From Streptomyces ortus (GTDB taxonomy: Bacteria > Actinomycetota > Actinomycetes > Streptomycetales > Streptomycetaceae), in the NCBI RefSeq assembly GCF_026341275.1, contig NZ_JAIFZO010000002.1:3440118-3504117 (forward strand): a stretch of DNA of 64,000 nt, in the 5' to 3' direction. Under the pieces are notes generated by a model. The model saw nothing but the letters and a program-made list of their open reading frames with translations, did no database searches and was not told the origin of the DNA. This document shows, piece by piece, positions 9,190 through 17,746 of this stretch (positions within the stretch are counted from its first letter, which is position 1; every line of letters starts with the position of its first letter). The position numbers and the translations under genes are program-made.

Positions 9190-10104
9190 ATGAACGTGTA
9201 CGCCACCGACGATCCCCGCTCCACCCTCACCCCGGTATCCGCGTCACCGCCGGACCACGACGCCCCGATCGCCGCCGCCCAGTACGTCGACCTCGGCCGC
9301 CTGCTGTCGCCGGACGCCGCCACGTCCGCCGGGCGCACCGTCGTCGTGCGCGCGCAGAACGTGGTGCTCGCGCACACCGCCGCCCGGGCGGGCGACGACC
9401 TCGACAACGGAACCCTCGACGGGGAACTGGCCGTGGTGGTCACCGACGACTCCCCCGCCTTCACCGTGCACGTGGACGGCGAGGAGCACCTGATCGACGA
9501 ACCCGGGCTCGTGGTCGTCCCGCCCGGCACCTCCCGGCTCGCCGTGCACGGTGACGGCCCGCTCGTGCGCCTCTTCGAGACGGGTGAACCCGCCTGGCGG
9601 GAGCGTGCCGTCAACGCCGGGGCCTACGCCCTGGACCACCCCCGCGTCACCCTCCTGCGCCGCTGGCCGGAGCCCGTCGGGGGCCGGGCCGTACGTTTCT
9701 ACCGGCTCGCCGGCGTGCCCGACGAACCGGGCCGGTTCGGCCGCGTCTTCCGCACCCGCGCGTTCATGGTCAACTTCCTGCCCCCGCAGGAGGGCCCGCG
9801 CGATCCACGCAGACTCTCCCCGCACACCCACGACGACTTCGAACAGCTCTCCCTCGCGGTGCGGGGCACGTACGTCCACCACATCCGCACCCCTTGGCTG
9901 AACGACAGCACCGGCTGGCGCGACGACGAGCACGTGACGCTCGGCAGCCCGTCCCTCGCGGTCATTCCGCCGCCCACCGTGCACACCTCCGCGGCCGTCG
10001 ACCCGGGCGTGAACCAGCTGATCGACATCTTCAGCCCGCCGCGCGCCGACTTCTCCGCGAAACCGGGCTGGGTTCTCAACGCCGACGACTACCCGGCGCC
10101 ATGA
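9190..10104 (+). CDS. Cupin-fold protein, second gene of the catabolic operon
   Basis: 304 aa. Two cupin halves are visible. The first (about residues 75-135) has PGLVVVPPGTSRLAVHG. The second (about 195-290) has SPHTHDDFEQLSLAVRG, an H-x-H-x3-E metal motif, followed by SLAVIPPPTVHTS, which supplies the closing His. This suits a metal-dependent isomerase or dioxygenase, or a sugar-acid-type cupin. It begins after AAAGGACC near the ATG and overlaps the aldolase start by 4 bases (ATGA at 10101), so it is co-translated with the pathway. Its reaction is unknown. Confidence 0.72.
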   Translation: MNVYATDDPRSTLTPVSASPPDHDAPIAAAQYVDLGRLLSPDAATSAGRTVVVRAQNVVLAHTAARAGDDLDNGTLDGELAVVVTDDSPAFTVHVDGEEHLIDEPGLVVVPPGTSRLAVHGDGPLVRLFETGEPAWRERAVNAGAYALDHPRVTLLRRWPEPVGGRAVRFYRLAGVPDEPGRFGRVFRTRAFMVNFLPPQEGPRDPRRLSPHTHDDFEQLSLAVRGTYVHHIRTPWLNDSTGWRDDEHVTLGSPSLAVIPPPTVHTSAAVDPGVNQLIDIFSPPRADFSAKPGWVLNADDYPAP

Positions 10105-10985
10105 CCGCGCCGCGACGCACAGGCGCCGGCCTGTTCGCACCGGACCGCGACGCCACTGGCGTCGGCACCACTCCCGTCGGCACCTGGCTGAAGATCGGCT
10201 CGACGGAACCGGCCGAGATCATGGCGTACGCCGGCTTCGACTTCGTCGTCATCGACCTGGAGCACGCCCCGCTCGACCTCCTGACGGCGTACCGGCTGAT
10301 CAACACGGCCGCGGCACTGGGCATGGTCCCGCTGGTACGCGTCCCGGACACGACCGCGTCCACCGTCCAGAAGGTCCTCGACGCCGGTGCCATGGGCGTC
10401 CTCGTACCGCACGTCGACACCGTCGAACAGGCCACCGCCGCCGCACGCGCCTGCCGCTTCCCCCCGTACGGGATCCGCGGCGCCGGCGGGACCAGCCGGG
10501 CCGGGGCCTGGGGGCTGCGCCCGAACGCCGACTACCTGGCCACCGGGAACGACGACGTGCTGTGCATCCCGCAGCTCGAAAGCCCCGAGGCGATCGCGGC
10601 GGCGCCCGGGATCCTCGCCCTGGACTCCGTGGACGCGGTGTTCGTCGGCGCCGCGGACCTCTCCCTGTCCCTGGAGACGGAACCGGGCTCACCCGAGGTC
10701 GTCGCGTCGATCGCCGCCGCACGCGATGCCGCGCACGCCGCCGGCAAGCGGGTGGGGCTCGCGTTCGGCGGCGCACCGCGGCAGGCCGCGCGGGCGGTGC
10801 GCGACGGCTGCGACTTCGTCCTGCTCAGCAACGACACCACGATGCTCGCGGCCACCGCACGCGACCTGGTGACGGCGTTCCGGGAAGCGGACGCGCCACG
10901 TGCGGACAACACGCACCAGGACAGCGCGCGTACGGACAGCACACGCACGGACGCGTCGCGCGTCCCCGGTCCCAGGAGGAACTGA
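10101..10985 (+). CDS. HpcH/HpaI-family aldolase
   Basis: 294 aa. Class II pyruvate-type aldolase: GTWLKIGSTEPAEIMAYAG, the FVVIDLEHAP acidic cluster, VRVPDTTASTVQKVLDAGAMGVLVPHV, FPPYGIRGAGG, and QLESPEAIAA with the metal-binding Glu, then VFVGAADLS with the metal-binding Asp. The family cleaves or condenses 4-hydroxy-2-oxo acids with pyruvate, and related citramalyl/malyl-CoA lyases act on CoA esters. The start overlaps the cupin stop. The last ~30 residues are a low-complexity tail with repeated (S/N)-x-R-T-D units that lie outside the fold. The stop overlaps the BKACE start (TGATG). Confidence 0.88.
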   Translation: MTAPRRTGAGLFAPDRDATGVGTTPVGTWLKIGSTEPAEIMAYAGFDFVVIDLEHAPLDLLTAYRLINTAAALGMVPLVRVPDTTASTVQKVLDAGAMGVLVPHVDTVEQATAAARACRFPPYGIRGAGGTSRAGAWGLRPNADYLATGNDDVLCIPQLESPEAIAAAPGILALDSVDAVFVGAADLSLSLETEPGSPEVVASIAAARDAAHAAGKRVGLAFGGAPRQAARAVRDGCDFVLLSNDTTMLAATARDLVTAFREADAPRADNTHQDSARTDSTRTDASRVPGPRRN

Positions 10986-11923
10986 TGCGCGAGGCCGAGA
11001 AAGTCGTCATCACCACCGCGGTGACGGGGTCCGTCAACGTGCCCTCGCAGAGCCCGCACCTCCCGCTGTCCGCACGGCAGGTGGCCGACTCGGCGCTGGA
11101 GGCGATCGAGGCCGGGTCGGCCGTCGTGCACCTGCACGCCCGCGAAGCCGACGGACGGCCCACCGCCGACCCCGAGGTCTTCGAGGAGATCGTCGCACGC
11201 ATCGGCGAGCGGGCCGACGCAGTCATCAACATCACCACCGGCGGGGCGTCGTCGATGACGATGGAGCAGCGCCTGGCCGCCGCGCTGCGCCTGAAGCCCG
11301 AACTGGCATCGATGAACATGGGCACGATGAACTTCGTGTACTCCGCCATCGCCGACAAGGTGACCAGGTGGACGCACGAGTGGGAGAAGCCCTATGTGCT
11401 CAACACCTGGTCGCATCCGTTCGTGAACACCTTCGACTCCATCGAGCACACCCTGCGCACCCTCGGCGAGTCCGGTACCCGCTTCGAGTACGAGTGCTAC
11501 GACATAGGCCACCTGTACTCCCTCGCGCACTTCGTCGAGGCGGGCCTGGCCCGGCCGCCGCTGCTCATCCAGGGCGTGTTCGGAGTCCTCGGCGGCATCG
11601 GCGCCGATCACGCCAACCTGGAGCACATGGTGCGGATCGCCGACCGCCTCTTCGGCGACGACTACTACTTCTCGGCCTTCGGCGCCGGACGCGACCAGAT
11701 GCCGTTCGCCACACACAGCGCGTGGCTCGGCGGTCATGTGCGGGTGGGCCTGGAGGACAGCCTGTGGGCCGGCAAGGGGCGGTTGGCGCGCAGCAACGCC
11801 GAGCAGGTGAGGAAGATCCGGGCCGTCGTGGAGGACCTGGGCAAGGAGATCGCCACACCGGCCGAGGCCCGGAAGATGCTCGCGCTCCGCGGCGCGAGCG
11901 CTGTCGACGCGACGGGCGCATGA
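10985..11923 (+). CDS. BKACE-family beta-keto acid cleavage enzyme (formerly DUF849)
   Basis: 312 aa. The N-terminal signature PHLPLSARQVADSALEAIEAG, VVHLHAREADGRP (zinc ligands H49 and H51) and INITTGG is that of BKACE. Known members (the Kce type of lysine fermentation and several carnitine or aromatic pathways) split a beta-keto acid with acetyl-CoA into acetoacetate or its analogue plus a new acyl-CoA. AGGAGGA lies at 10974-10980, just before the ATG. The gene lies in the middle of the operon, after an aldolase and before three oxidoreductases, so a 3-oxo acid is a likely pathway intermediate, possibly produced by the SDR or the alcohol dehydrogenase. Confidence 0.9.
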   Translation: MREAEKVVITTAVTGSVNVPSQSPHLPLSARQVADSALEAIEAGSAVVHLHAREADGRPTADPEVFEEIVARIGERADAVINITTGGASSMTMEQRLAAALRLKPELASMNMGTMNFVYSAIADKVTRWTHEWEKPYVLNTWSHPFVNTFDSIEHTLRTLGESGTRFEYECYDIGHLYSLAHFVEAGLARPPLLIQGVFGVLGGIGADHANLEHMVRIADRLFGDDYYFSAFGAGRDQMPFATHSAWLGGHVRVGLEDSLWAGKGRLARSNAEQVRKIRAVVEDLGKEIATPAEARKMLALRGASAVDATGA

Positions 11924-11966
11924 CCCCGCCGCAGAGGGACCAGAACGGGAAAGGACATCCGGCACC

Positions 11967-12740
11967 ATGCCGCAACAACCAGTAGACCGGCCGCCGCTCG
12001 CCGGCAAGGCCGTCCTCGTCGTCGGCGCCAGCAGCGGGATCGGAGCCGACACCGCGCGCGTACTGGCCATGGACGGCGCCGCCGTCATGCTCGTCGCCCG
12101 CACCGCGGGACCACTTGAGGAACTCGCCGACGAACTCACCTCGGCGGGCCACCAGGTGGCGTACCGGACGGGCGACATCACGGACGCGTCGAGCGTCGCC
12201 GCCTTCGTCGACGCCACCGTCGACCGGTTCGGCCGCCTCGACGGGGCGTTCAACAGCGCGGCCACGACCCAGGCGGGCCGCCTCGACCGGATCACGGACG
12301 AGGACTTCGACCGGATCATGGCCGTCAACGTCAAGGGCACCTGGCTGTGCCTGCGCGAGGAGATGCGGGTCATGGAGCGACAGGGCGCGGGCTCGATCGT
12401 CAACGTGAGCAGCATCGGGGGCCTGCGCGGCAGCTCCGGCATGGGCGCCTACCAGGCCACCAAGCACGCCGTGATCGGTCTGACCCGCACCGCCGCCCAT
12501 GACTTCGGGCCGCTCGGCGTCCGGGTCAACGTGATCGCGCCCGGCCCGACCGAATCGCCGATGCTCGACCGGACGCGTGAGGCGATCCCCGGCGGTGTGG
12601 AGGCCAGGATCGCCGCCACCCCGCTGCGCAAGGCGGGGACGGGCGCGGAGGTCGGCGCGAGCGTGTCGTTCCTGCTGAGCGACCTGGCCGCACACATCAG
12701 CGGCGTCGTGCTGCCGGTCGACGGGGGTTTCCTTGCCTGA
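11967..12740 (+). CDS. Short-chain dehydrogenase (classical SDR)
   Basis: 257 aa with GASSGIG as the nucleotide-binding loop, an NSAAT variant of NNAG, the catalytic Ser in NVSSIGG, YQATK for the Tyr-Lys pair, and the C-terminal GVVLPVDGGFLA strand. The Arg in VLVARTAG after strand 2 suggests NADP(H) preference but this is not decisive. It begins 43 bp after the BKACE gene and overlaps the iron dehydrogenase by 8 bp. In the pathway it could oxidise a 3-hydroxy acid to the 3-oxo acid used by BKACE; this is inferred from order only. Confidence 0.88.
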   Translation: MPQQPVDRPPLAGKAVLVVGASSGIGADTARVLAMDGAAVMLVARTAGPLEELADELTSAGHQVAYRTGDITDASSVAAFVDATVDRFGRLDGAFNSAATTQAGRLDRITDEDFDRIMAVNVKGTWLCLREEMRVMERQGAGSIVNVSSIGGLRGSSGMGAYQATKHAVIGLTRTAAHDFGPLGVRVNVIAPGPTESPMLDRTREAIPGGVEARIAATPLRKAGTGAEVGASVSFLLSDLAAHISGVVLPVDGGFLA

Positions 12741-14181
12741 GCGCCCGGACATCCCCCACGGGCAGGCCCGTCACCCGGACACCCGCCACCCGGTCGCCCC
12801 GCAGCCGGCGCCCGGACGGGCCGTCCCCTCGCCGGCACTCCCGCCGTCGGCCGGCGTGCGGCCGACCGACGTCACGCCGCACGCTTCCGGGACGCTCGCC
12901 TCCGGGACACTGCGGCTGCCCGCGCGGGTGCACTTCAGTCACGGCTCCCGCGCGCTGCTTCCGGACCTCGTCGCCCTGCACGGCAGCCGGGTGCTCCTCG
13001 TCGCCGACCCGTTCCTCTCGGCGACCCCGTACCTCGACGAGCTCAGCGGCGCGCTGGCCTCGGCGGGCCTGGCGGTACGGATCCACTCCGACATCACCCC
13101 GGAACTGCCGGCCGGCTCACTGGACGCGGCCGCGGCGGTGGCGCGCGAGTACGACACGGAGGTCGTCCTCGCGGTCGGCGGGGGCAGCGCGCTGGACGCC
13201 GCCAAGCTGATCGCGCTGCTGTGCGTGCACGAGGGCCCGCTCAGCCGGTACTACGGCGAGAACCTGGTCCCAGGACCGGTCCTCCCGGTCGTCGCGGTGC
13301 CGACGACGGCGGGCACCGGATCGGAGGTCACACCGGTGGCCGTCGTGTCCGACCCGGACCGTGAGCTGAAGGTGGGGATCTCCAGCCCCTTCCTGGTGCC
13401 GGCCGCCGCGGTCGTCGATCCGGACCTCACCCTGGGCGCGCCACGCGCCGTGACCGCCCACTCGGGCATAGACGCGCTCGTGCACGCCGCCGAGTCGTAC
13501 ACCGCGCGATCCCTGGACACCGGGCGACCGCCGGACACCGGCCGGCCCGTACCTGACCCCGCTCCCGTACCCGGCCCTGCTCCCGTACTCGACCCCGCGC
13601 GCGTCCCCGTGTTCACGGGGCGCAACGCGCTGGCGGAACCGATGGCGCTGCGGGCCGCCGCGCTCCTGGGCCCCTGGCTGCCTGTGGCCGTCCGTGAACC
13701 GTCCCACCGGCAGGCCCGTCACCAGGTCGCGCTGGGCGCGCTGTCCGCGGGCATCGCATTCGGTTCGACCGGCACGCACCTGTGTCACGCCCTCCAGTAC
13801 GCCGTCGGCGCCCTCACCCGCACGCCACACGGCCTGGGCACCGGGCTGCTGCTGCCCTACGTCCTCGACACCCTGCGGGCCGAACCGGAAGGCGCCGAGC
13901 GGGTCGCGGCCTTCGGGGCGGCACTTGAGCAGGTGCCGACGCACGAGGCCTCCCCGGGACGGACCGTCGCCCGGGTGGCCGAGATCAACCGGGCCATAGG
14001 GGTGCCCGCGAGCCTTCGCGAGATCGGTGTCGGACGTGACCAGTTCCCACGCCTGGCCGATTTGGCCCTGAAGTCCGCGCGGCTGCTGGCCATCGCTCCC
14101 GTCGAGCCGACCCGGGACCTGCTCCTCGACATCATCCGGCGTGCGCACGCCGGAACCCTCGACGATCGGACGGCGGCATGA
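12733..14181 (+). CDS. Iron-containing alcohol dehydrogenase with an inserted Pro-rich repeat
   Basis: 482 aa, about 100 more than usual (~380). The core has the NAD loop VVLAVGGGSALDAAK, PTTAGTGSEVTPVAVV, and iron ligands in HSGIDALVHAAESY (Asp, His), THLCHALQYA and TPHGLGTGL, with the last two His 14 residues apart as in FucO-type enzymes. The extra length is an N-terminal Pro-rich leader of ~55 residues and an insertion at about residues 259-293 after AAESYTARS made of hexapeptide repeats (LDTGRP, PDTGRP, VPDPAP, VPGPAP, VLDPAR). The TTG at 12733 overlaps the SDR; a GTG at 12856 is an alternative start that removes much of the leader. Confidence 0.88.
   Translation: MPERPDIPHGQARHPDTRHPVAPQPAPGRAVPSPALPPSAGVRPTDVTPHASGTLASGTLRLPARVHFSHGSRALLPDLVALHGSRVLLVADPFLSATPYLDELSGALASAGLAVRIHSDITPELPAGSLDAAAAVAREYDTEVVLAVGGGSALDAAKLIALLCVHEGPLSRYYGENLVPGPVLPVVAVPTTAGTGSEVTPVAVVSDPDRELKVGISSPFLVPAAAVVDPDLTLGAPRAVTAHSGIDALVHAAESYTARSLDTGRPPDTGRPVPDPAPVPGPAPVLDPARVPVFTGRNALAEPMALRAAALLGPWLPVAVREPSHRQARHQVALGALSAGIAFGSTGTHLCHALQYAVGALTRTPHGLGTGLLLPYVLDTLRAEPEGAERVAAFGAALEQVPTHEASPGRTVARVAEINRAIGVPASLREIGVGRDQFPRLADLALKSARLLAIAPVEPTRDLLLDIIRRAHAGTLDDRTAA
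13513..13599 (+). repeat. 18-bp tandem repeats inside the iron alcohol dehydrogenase gene
   Basis: Two GGACACCGG-containing 18-bp units (about 13513-13530 and 13531-13548) run into three CCCGTAC-containing 18-bp units (13546-13563, 13564-13581, 13582-13599). The reading frame is kept, giving hexapeptide repeats on an exposed loop of the protein. The pattern fits slippage-driven expansion. Confidence 0.75.
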
Positions 14182-15605
14182 ACCTGCGCACGGATCTGTT
14201 CATCGGCGGCCACTGGCGGCCGGGCACGGACGGCGGGCGGTTCGACGTCGTCGACCCCTCGGACCTCTCGACGATCACCCGTTTCGCGGTGGCGACCGAG
14301 CAGGACTGCATGGACGCCGTCGACGCCGCGACCGCCGCGTCACTCTCCTGGGCGGCGACCGCCCCGCGCGAGCGCGGCGAACTGCTGCGGACGGCGTACG
14401 AGATCCTCACCGCCGAGGCCGAGGAGTTCGCCGAGCTCATCGTGCGCGAGAACGGCAAGTCCTGGCCGGACGCCGTCGGCGAGGTCCACTACGCCAAGGA
14501 GTTCTTCCGCTGGTTCGCCGAGGAGGCCGTCCGCGTGCCCGGCGACCACCGCCTCTCGCCGTCCGGCGACAAGCGCATCGTCGTCGAGCGGCAGCCGATC
14601 GGGGTGTCGCTGCTGATCACCCCCTGGAACTTCCCCGCCGCCATGGCGACCCGCAAGCTCGCCCCGGCACTCGCCGCGGGCTGCACCACGGTCCTCAAGC
14701 CCGCCGCCGAGACGCCCCTCACCGCGGCCTACGTCGTGGAGGTACTGCGCCGGGCCGGTGTCCCGGACGGCGTGGTCAACCTGGTCACGCCGGTTCCGCC
14801 GGGCCCGGCGGTACGGCGGATGATCGACCGTCCCGAGGTCCGCAAGCTCTCGTTCACCGGATCCACCGAGGTCGGACGGGAACTGCTGCGCGCCTGCGCG
14901 GACAGCGTGGTGAGCGCCTCGATGGAGCTCGGGGGCAACGCGCCCCTCGTCGTGCTGCCCGGTGCCGATCTGGGGCTGACGGTCGAGGGCGCCGTGCTCG
15001 CCAAGATGCGTAACGGCGGCGCGGCCTGCACGGCCGCCAACCGCTTCTACGTGCACACCTCGGTGCACGACGAGTTCGTGGCCCGGATGGACGCCGCGCT
15101 GTACACGTTCACGGCGGGCCCGGGCCTGGACCGTTCCCACACGCTCGGTGCGCTCGTCTCGCGGGCCGAGCGCGACAAGGTCGCGGCGCTGGTCGACGCG
15201 GCGGTCGCGGACGGCGCGACGCTCGTGCGCGGCGGACGGGCCCGGAGCGACGGCGCGTTCTACGACGCGACGCTCCTCACGGGGGTCGCCCACGGATCGG
15301 CGATCACCAGGACCGAGATCTTCGGCCCGGTGACCGCTGTCGTGCGGTACGAGGATGTCGACGAGGCGATCCGGATGGCGAACGACACGGTGCACGGACT
15401 GATGGCCTACGTGTTCGGTGAGGAGCGCGAGGCGGTGGCGGTGGCCCGGCGCCTCGAAGCCGGCATGGTCGCGGTCAACCGGGGCGTCGCCAGCGACCCC
15501 GCCGCCCCGTTCGGTGGCGTCAAACAGAGCGGGCTCGGCCGGGAGGGCGGCGCGGAGGGCATCCTTGAGTTCTTGGAGACCAAGTACATCGCCTTGACCG
15601 CGTGA
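14178..15605 (+). CDS. NAD(P)-dependent aldehyde dehydrogenase (succinate-semialdehyde type)
   Basis: 475 aa, normal length. Present are TPWNFPAAMATRKLAPALAAG with KPAAETPL for the cofactor site, FTGSTEVGREL, MELGGNAPLVV for the general-base Glu, and GGAACTAANRFYVH for the nucleophilic Cys, then EIFGPV near the C-terminus. The spacing and the CTAANR motif are nearest to succinate/glutarate-semialdehyde dehydrogenases. The ATGA overlap with the alcohol dehydrogenase stop implies coupled translation and a two-step alcohol to aldehyde to acid sequence. It is the last gene of the operon. Confidence 0.92.
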   Translation: MNLRTDLFIGGHWRPGTDGGRFDVVDPSDLSTITRFAVATEQDCMDAVDAATAASLSWAATAPRERGELLRTAYEILTAEAEEFAELIVRENGKSWPDAVGEVHYAKEFFRWFAEEAVRVPGDHRLSPSGDKRIVVERQPIGVSLLITPWNFPAAMATRKLAPALAAGCTTVLKPAAETPLTAAYVVEVLRRAGVPDGVVNLVTPVPPGPAVRRMIDRPEVRKLSFTGSTEVGRELLRACADSVVSASMELGGNAPLVVLPGADLGLTVEGAVLAKMRNGGAACTAANRFYVHTSVHDEFVARMDAALYTFTAGPGLDRSHTLGALVSRAERDKVAALVDAAVADGATLVRGGRARSDGAFYDATLLTGVAHGSAITRTEIFGPVTAVVRYEDVDEAIRMANDTVHGLMAYVFGEEREAVAVARRLEAGMVAVNRGVASDPAAPFGGVKQSGLGREGGAEGILEFLETKYIALTA

Positions 15606-15761
15606 CGCACGGGACAGCACGGGACAGCACCGATGGTCAGTGCTGGGTCGATCGCGAGTCCACGTGCGGCGAGTTCGGCGAGGACGAAATGGCGTCGGCC
15701 CCGCCGTATCACCACCGCGAAGCGGGGCTGGAGTACGTGCGTCTCGTCGCCCCGGGCGCCG

Positions 15762-16709
15762 CTACCTCTTGGGGGCCGATCCGGAAGGCAACGCGTTCTG
15801 CTGGGACCGACCGACGGGGAACGTCACCCCGGTGAGGTCCTCGGAGACGGCCCACAGGTGCTGCTGAACGGCTGCCTCGTACGACTCCGGGCTGGAGGTG
15901 ACCAGCCGGGGGTGGCCCATGACCTCGTTGCGTCCGCCGGGACCGTAGTACTGGCCGCCGAGCGCGGCGGGGTCGGTGGCAGCGCGCAGGGTCGGCAGCG
16001 CGCCCATCGCGGGCTTCTGGGTGATCAGCGGCGCGAGCCAGGTGAGCGGAAGGCGCAGGGCTGCGGGGGTGTTGCGGGCGAGTTCGGTGCCGGACAGGCC
16101 GGGGTGCGCGGCCACCGCGACGGTGGTGCCGTGGGCGGCGAGTCGGCGCTGCAGCTCGTACGTGAACATCAGATTGGCCAGCTTGGACTGACCGTAGGCG
16201 CCGACCCGGCTGTACGACCGTTCCCACTGCAGGTCGTCGAAGTGGATCGCGGCCCGGATGCGGTGGCCGGTGCTGCTGACCGTCACCACGCGCGAGCCGG
16301 GCACCGGCAGCATCAGGTCCAGCAGCAGCCCGGTGAGCGCGAAGTGGCCGAGGTGGTTGGTGCCGAACTGCATCTCGAAGCCGTCCCGGGTGGTCTGCTT
16401 CGGGGTGTACATCACGCCGGCGTTGTTGATCAGCAGGTCGAGCCGGTCGAACCGGGACCGCAGCGCCGCCGCCGCGGTCCGGACGGAGTCGAGCGAGGTC
16501 AGGTCCAGCGCCTGCACGCTCACGTCACCGGCCATGCGGGCCGCGGCCTGCTCACCCTTCTCCGGGTTGCGCACGGCGAGCACCACGGACGCCCCGCGCT
16601 CCGCGAGCGCCTTGGCGGTCTCGTACCCCAGTCCGGTGTTGGCCCCGGTCACCACAGCCACCCGCCCGCGCTGATCCGGAATGTTCGCCGTCGTCCACTT
16701 GCCGCTCAT
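15762..16709 (-). CDS. SDR oxidoreductase, retinol-dehydrogenase-like
   Basis: 315 aa. VVTGANTGLGYETA cofactor loop, NNAGVMYTP, SSTGHR for the catalytic Ser and YGQSKLANLMF for Tyr-Lys, with the C-terminal GGQYYGPGG segment typical of extended retinol/light-dependent reductase-like SDRs. The ATG ending at 16709 starts just before the Rossmann fold; a far longer open frame upstream in the same phase is only the shadow of the TetR gene. It is divergent from that TetR gene, with TTGACA (16784-16779) 17 bp from TACTGT (16761-16756) as its promoter, overlapped by the operator. Confidence 0.9.
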   Translation of the reverse strand: MSGKWTTANIPDQRGRVAVVTGANTGLGYETAKALAERGASVVLAVRNPEKGEQAAARMAGDVSVQALDLTSLDSVRTAAAALRSRFDRLDLLINNAGVMYTPKQTTRDGFEMQFGTNHLGHFALTGLLLDLMLPVPGSRVVTVSSTGHRIRAAIHFDDLQWERSYSRVGAYGQSKLANLMFTYELQRRLAAHGTTVAVAAHPGLSGTELARNTPAALRLPLTWLAPLITQKPAMGALPTLRAATDPAALGGQYYGPGGRNEVMGHPRLVTSSPESYEAAVQQHLWAVSEDLTGVTFPVGRSQQNALPSGSAPKR

Positions 16710-16730
16710 GCCAGCCCCTGACTCAGTAAC

Positions 16731-16800
16731 GTACCGGAAGTATCTTGCACGGACGACAGTAAAGTACTTGCGGTACCTTGTCAACGTACCGCAGGTACTT
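16731..16800. promoter_or_regulatory. TetR operator between SDR and TetR genes
   Basis: AAGTACTTGCGGTAC (16762-16776) and GTACCGCAGGTACTT (16786-16800) are inverted copies with one mismatch, separated by 9 bp. A third half-site (GTACCGGAAGTAT) lies at 16731-16743. The dyad spans the minus-strand -35/-10 interval and overlaps the plus-strand promoter (TTGTCA at 16778), so one repressor could shut off both genes. Confidence 0.85.
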
Positions 16801-16811
16801 AAGTTAGGCTG

Positions 16812-17483
16812 GTGATCGTGACATTCCAGCGGGCACGAACCGAAGAACAGCGGGAGATCCGCCGACGGGCGATCCTCGACATGGCGTCGGCGATGCTCGA
16901 CGAGATGCCCGTGGCCGCGGTCACCCTGAACGAGCTGAGCCGCCGGGTGGGCCTGGCGAAGCCGAACGTGCTGCGCTACTTCGAGTCCCGCGAGGCGGTG
17001 CTGCTGGAACTGCTGGACCGGTTCCTGCAGGAGTGGCTGACGGAACTGGCGGACGAGTTGGCCGCCGGCGTCGACGAAGATCTGCCCATGGCCGAGCGGG
17101 CGACAGCGGTGGCCGAGATACTCAGCCGCTCGCTCTCCGGCCGGGTGGTGCTGTGCGACCTCTTCGGCGCACAGGGCACCGTCCTGGAACGCAACGTCTC
17201 CGTCGAGGTCGTCACACGCTACAAGCGCGCCTCCCTGGACCGCCTGACCACCATGACCGCCCTGATCCGGAAATACCTCCCGGAGCTGGGCGAGAGCGCG
17301 ACGCTGTTCAGCCTGCAGACCATGGTCCTGGCCGGGGCACTGTCGGCCTACAGCACACCCCCGCCCAGCCTCCAGGCGGCCTATCAGGCCGAACCCTCCC
17401 TGGCCCACTTCCACCTGCAACTGCGGGACTCCCTGAAGCTGGCCCTGACCGCGACACTCCTGGGCGTGCTGCCCCGCAGCTGA
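16812..17483 (+). CDS. TetR-family regulator
   Basis: 223 aa. N-terminal HTH: RAILDMASAMLDEMPVAAVTLNELSRRVGLAKPNVLRYFESREAVLLELL, split here as helix 2 VTLNELSRRVG and recognition helix KPNVLRYFESRE. The C-terminal ligand domain has no family-specific motif I recognise. GTG at 16812 or in-frame GTG at 16818 could start it; neither has a good ribosome site, so the mRNA may be leaderless. It almost certainly represses itself and the divergent SDR through the adjacent palindromes. Confidence 0.88.
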   Translation: MIVTFQRARTEEQREIRRRAILDMASAMLDEMPVAAVTLNELSRRVGLAKPNVLRYFESREAVLLELLDRFLQEWLTELADELAAGVDEDLPMAERATAVAEILSRSLSGRVVLCDLFGAQGTVLERNVSVEVVTRYKRASLDRLTTMTALIRKYLPELGESATLFSLQTMVLAGALSAYSTPPPSLQAAYQAEPSLAHFHLQLRDSLKLALTATLLGVLPRS

Positions 17484-17678
17484 CAACTCACAGTCGCCCA
17501 CTGCCGTTTGGCTCGCACGACCGACCTGCGCCGGACAGGCCAGCACCTCGGCACCTCTGGCGCCCGGACGACGGAGGACCGGGGCGCCCAATCCCAGGCG
17601 GCCGACGCCGGGCCGGCGCGGACGAGCACGTCGAGAACCGCACCCCGCGAGCACTAGGGGAATCTACGCTGCAACGAT

Positions 17679-17703
17679 AAAAATCGACACCATGTAGACT
17701 TTT
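17679..17703. promoter_or_regulatory. Palindrome upstream of the SDR-TetR operon
   Basis: AAAAATCGAC (17679-17688) and GTAGACTTTT (17694-17703) form a dyad with 8 of 10 positions matched and a 5-bp centre. It lies 44 bp before the SDR start and is a candidate site for the TetR regulator encoded second in this operon. Confidence 0.6.
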
Positions 17704-17746
17704 GTTGGAGCTGCCCGGCTCCTCGCGATACCCCTCTGGAGGAACG

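Noticed and set aside
10532..12442. Open frame of 636 codons antisense to aldolase, BKACE and SDR genes
   Set aside because: Shadow frame of high-GC third positions; no recognisable domain.
8166..15605. Antibiotic biosynthetic gene cluster
   Set aside because: No synthase, ligase or tailoring core genes; enzyme types are those of degradation and fit an IclR-controlled catabolic operon.
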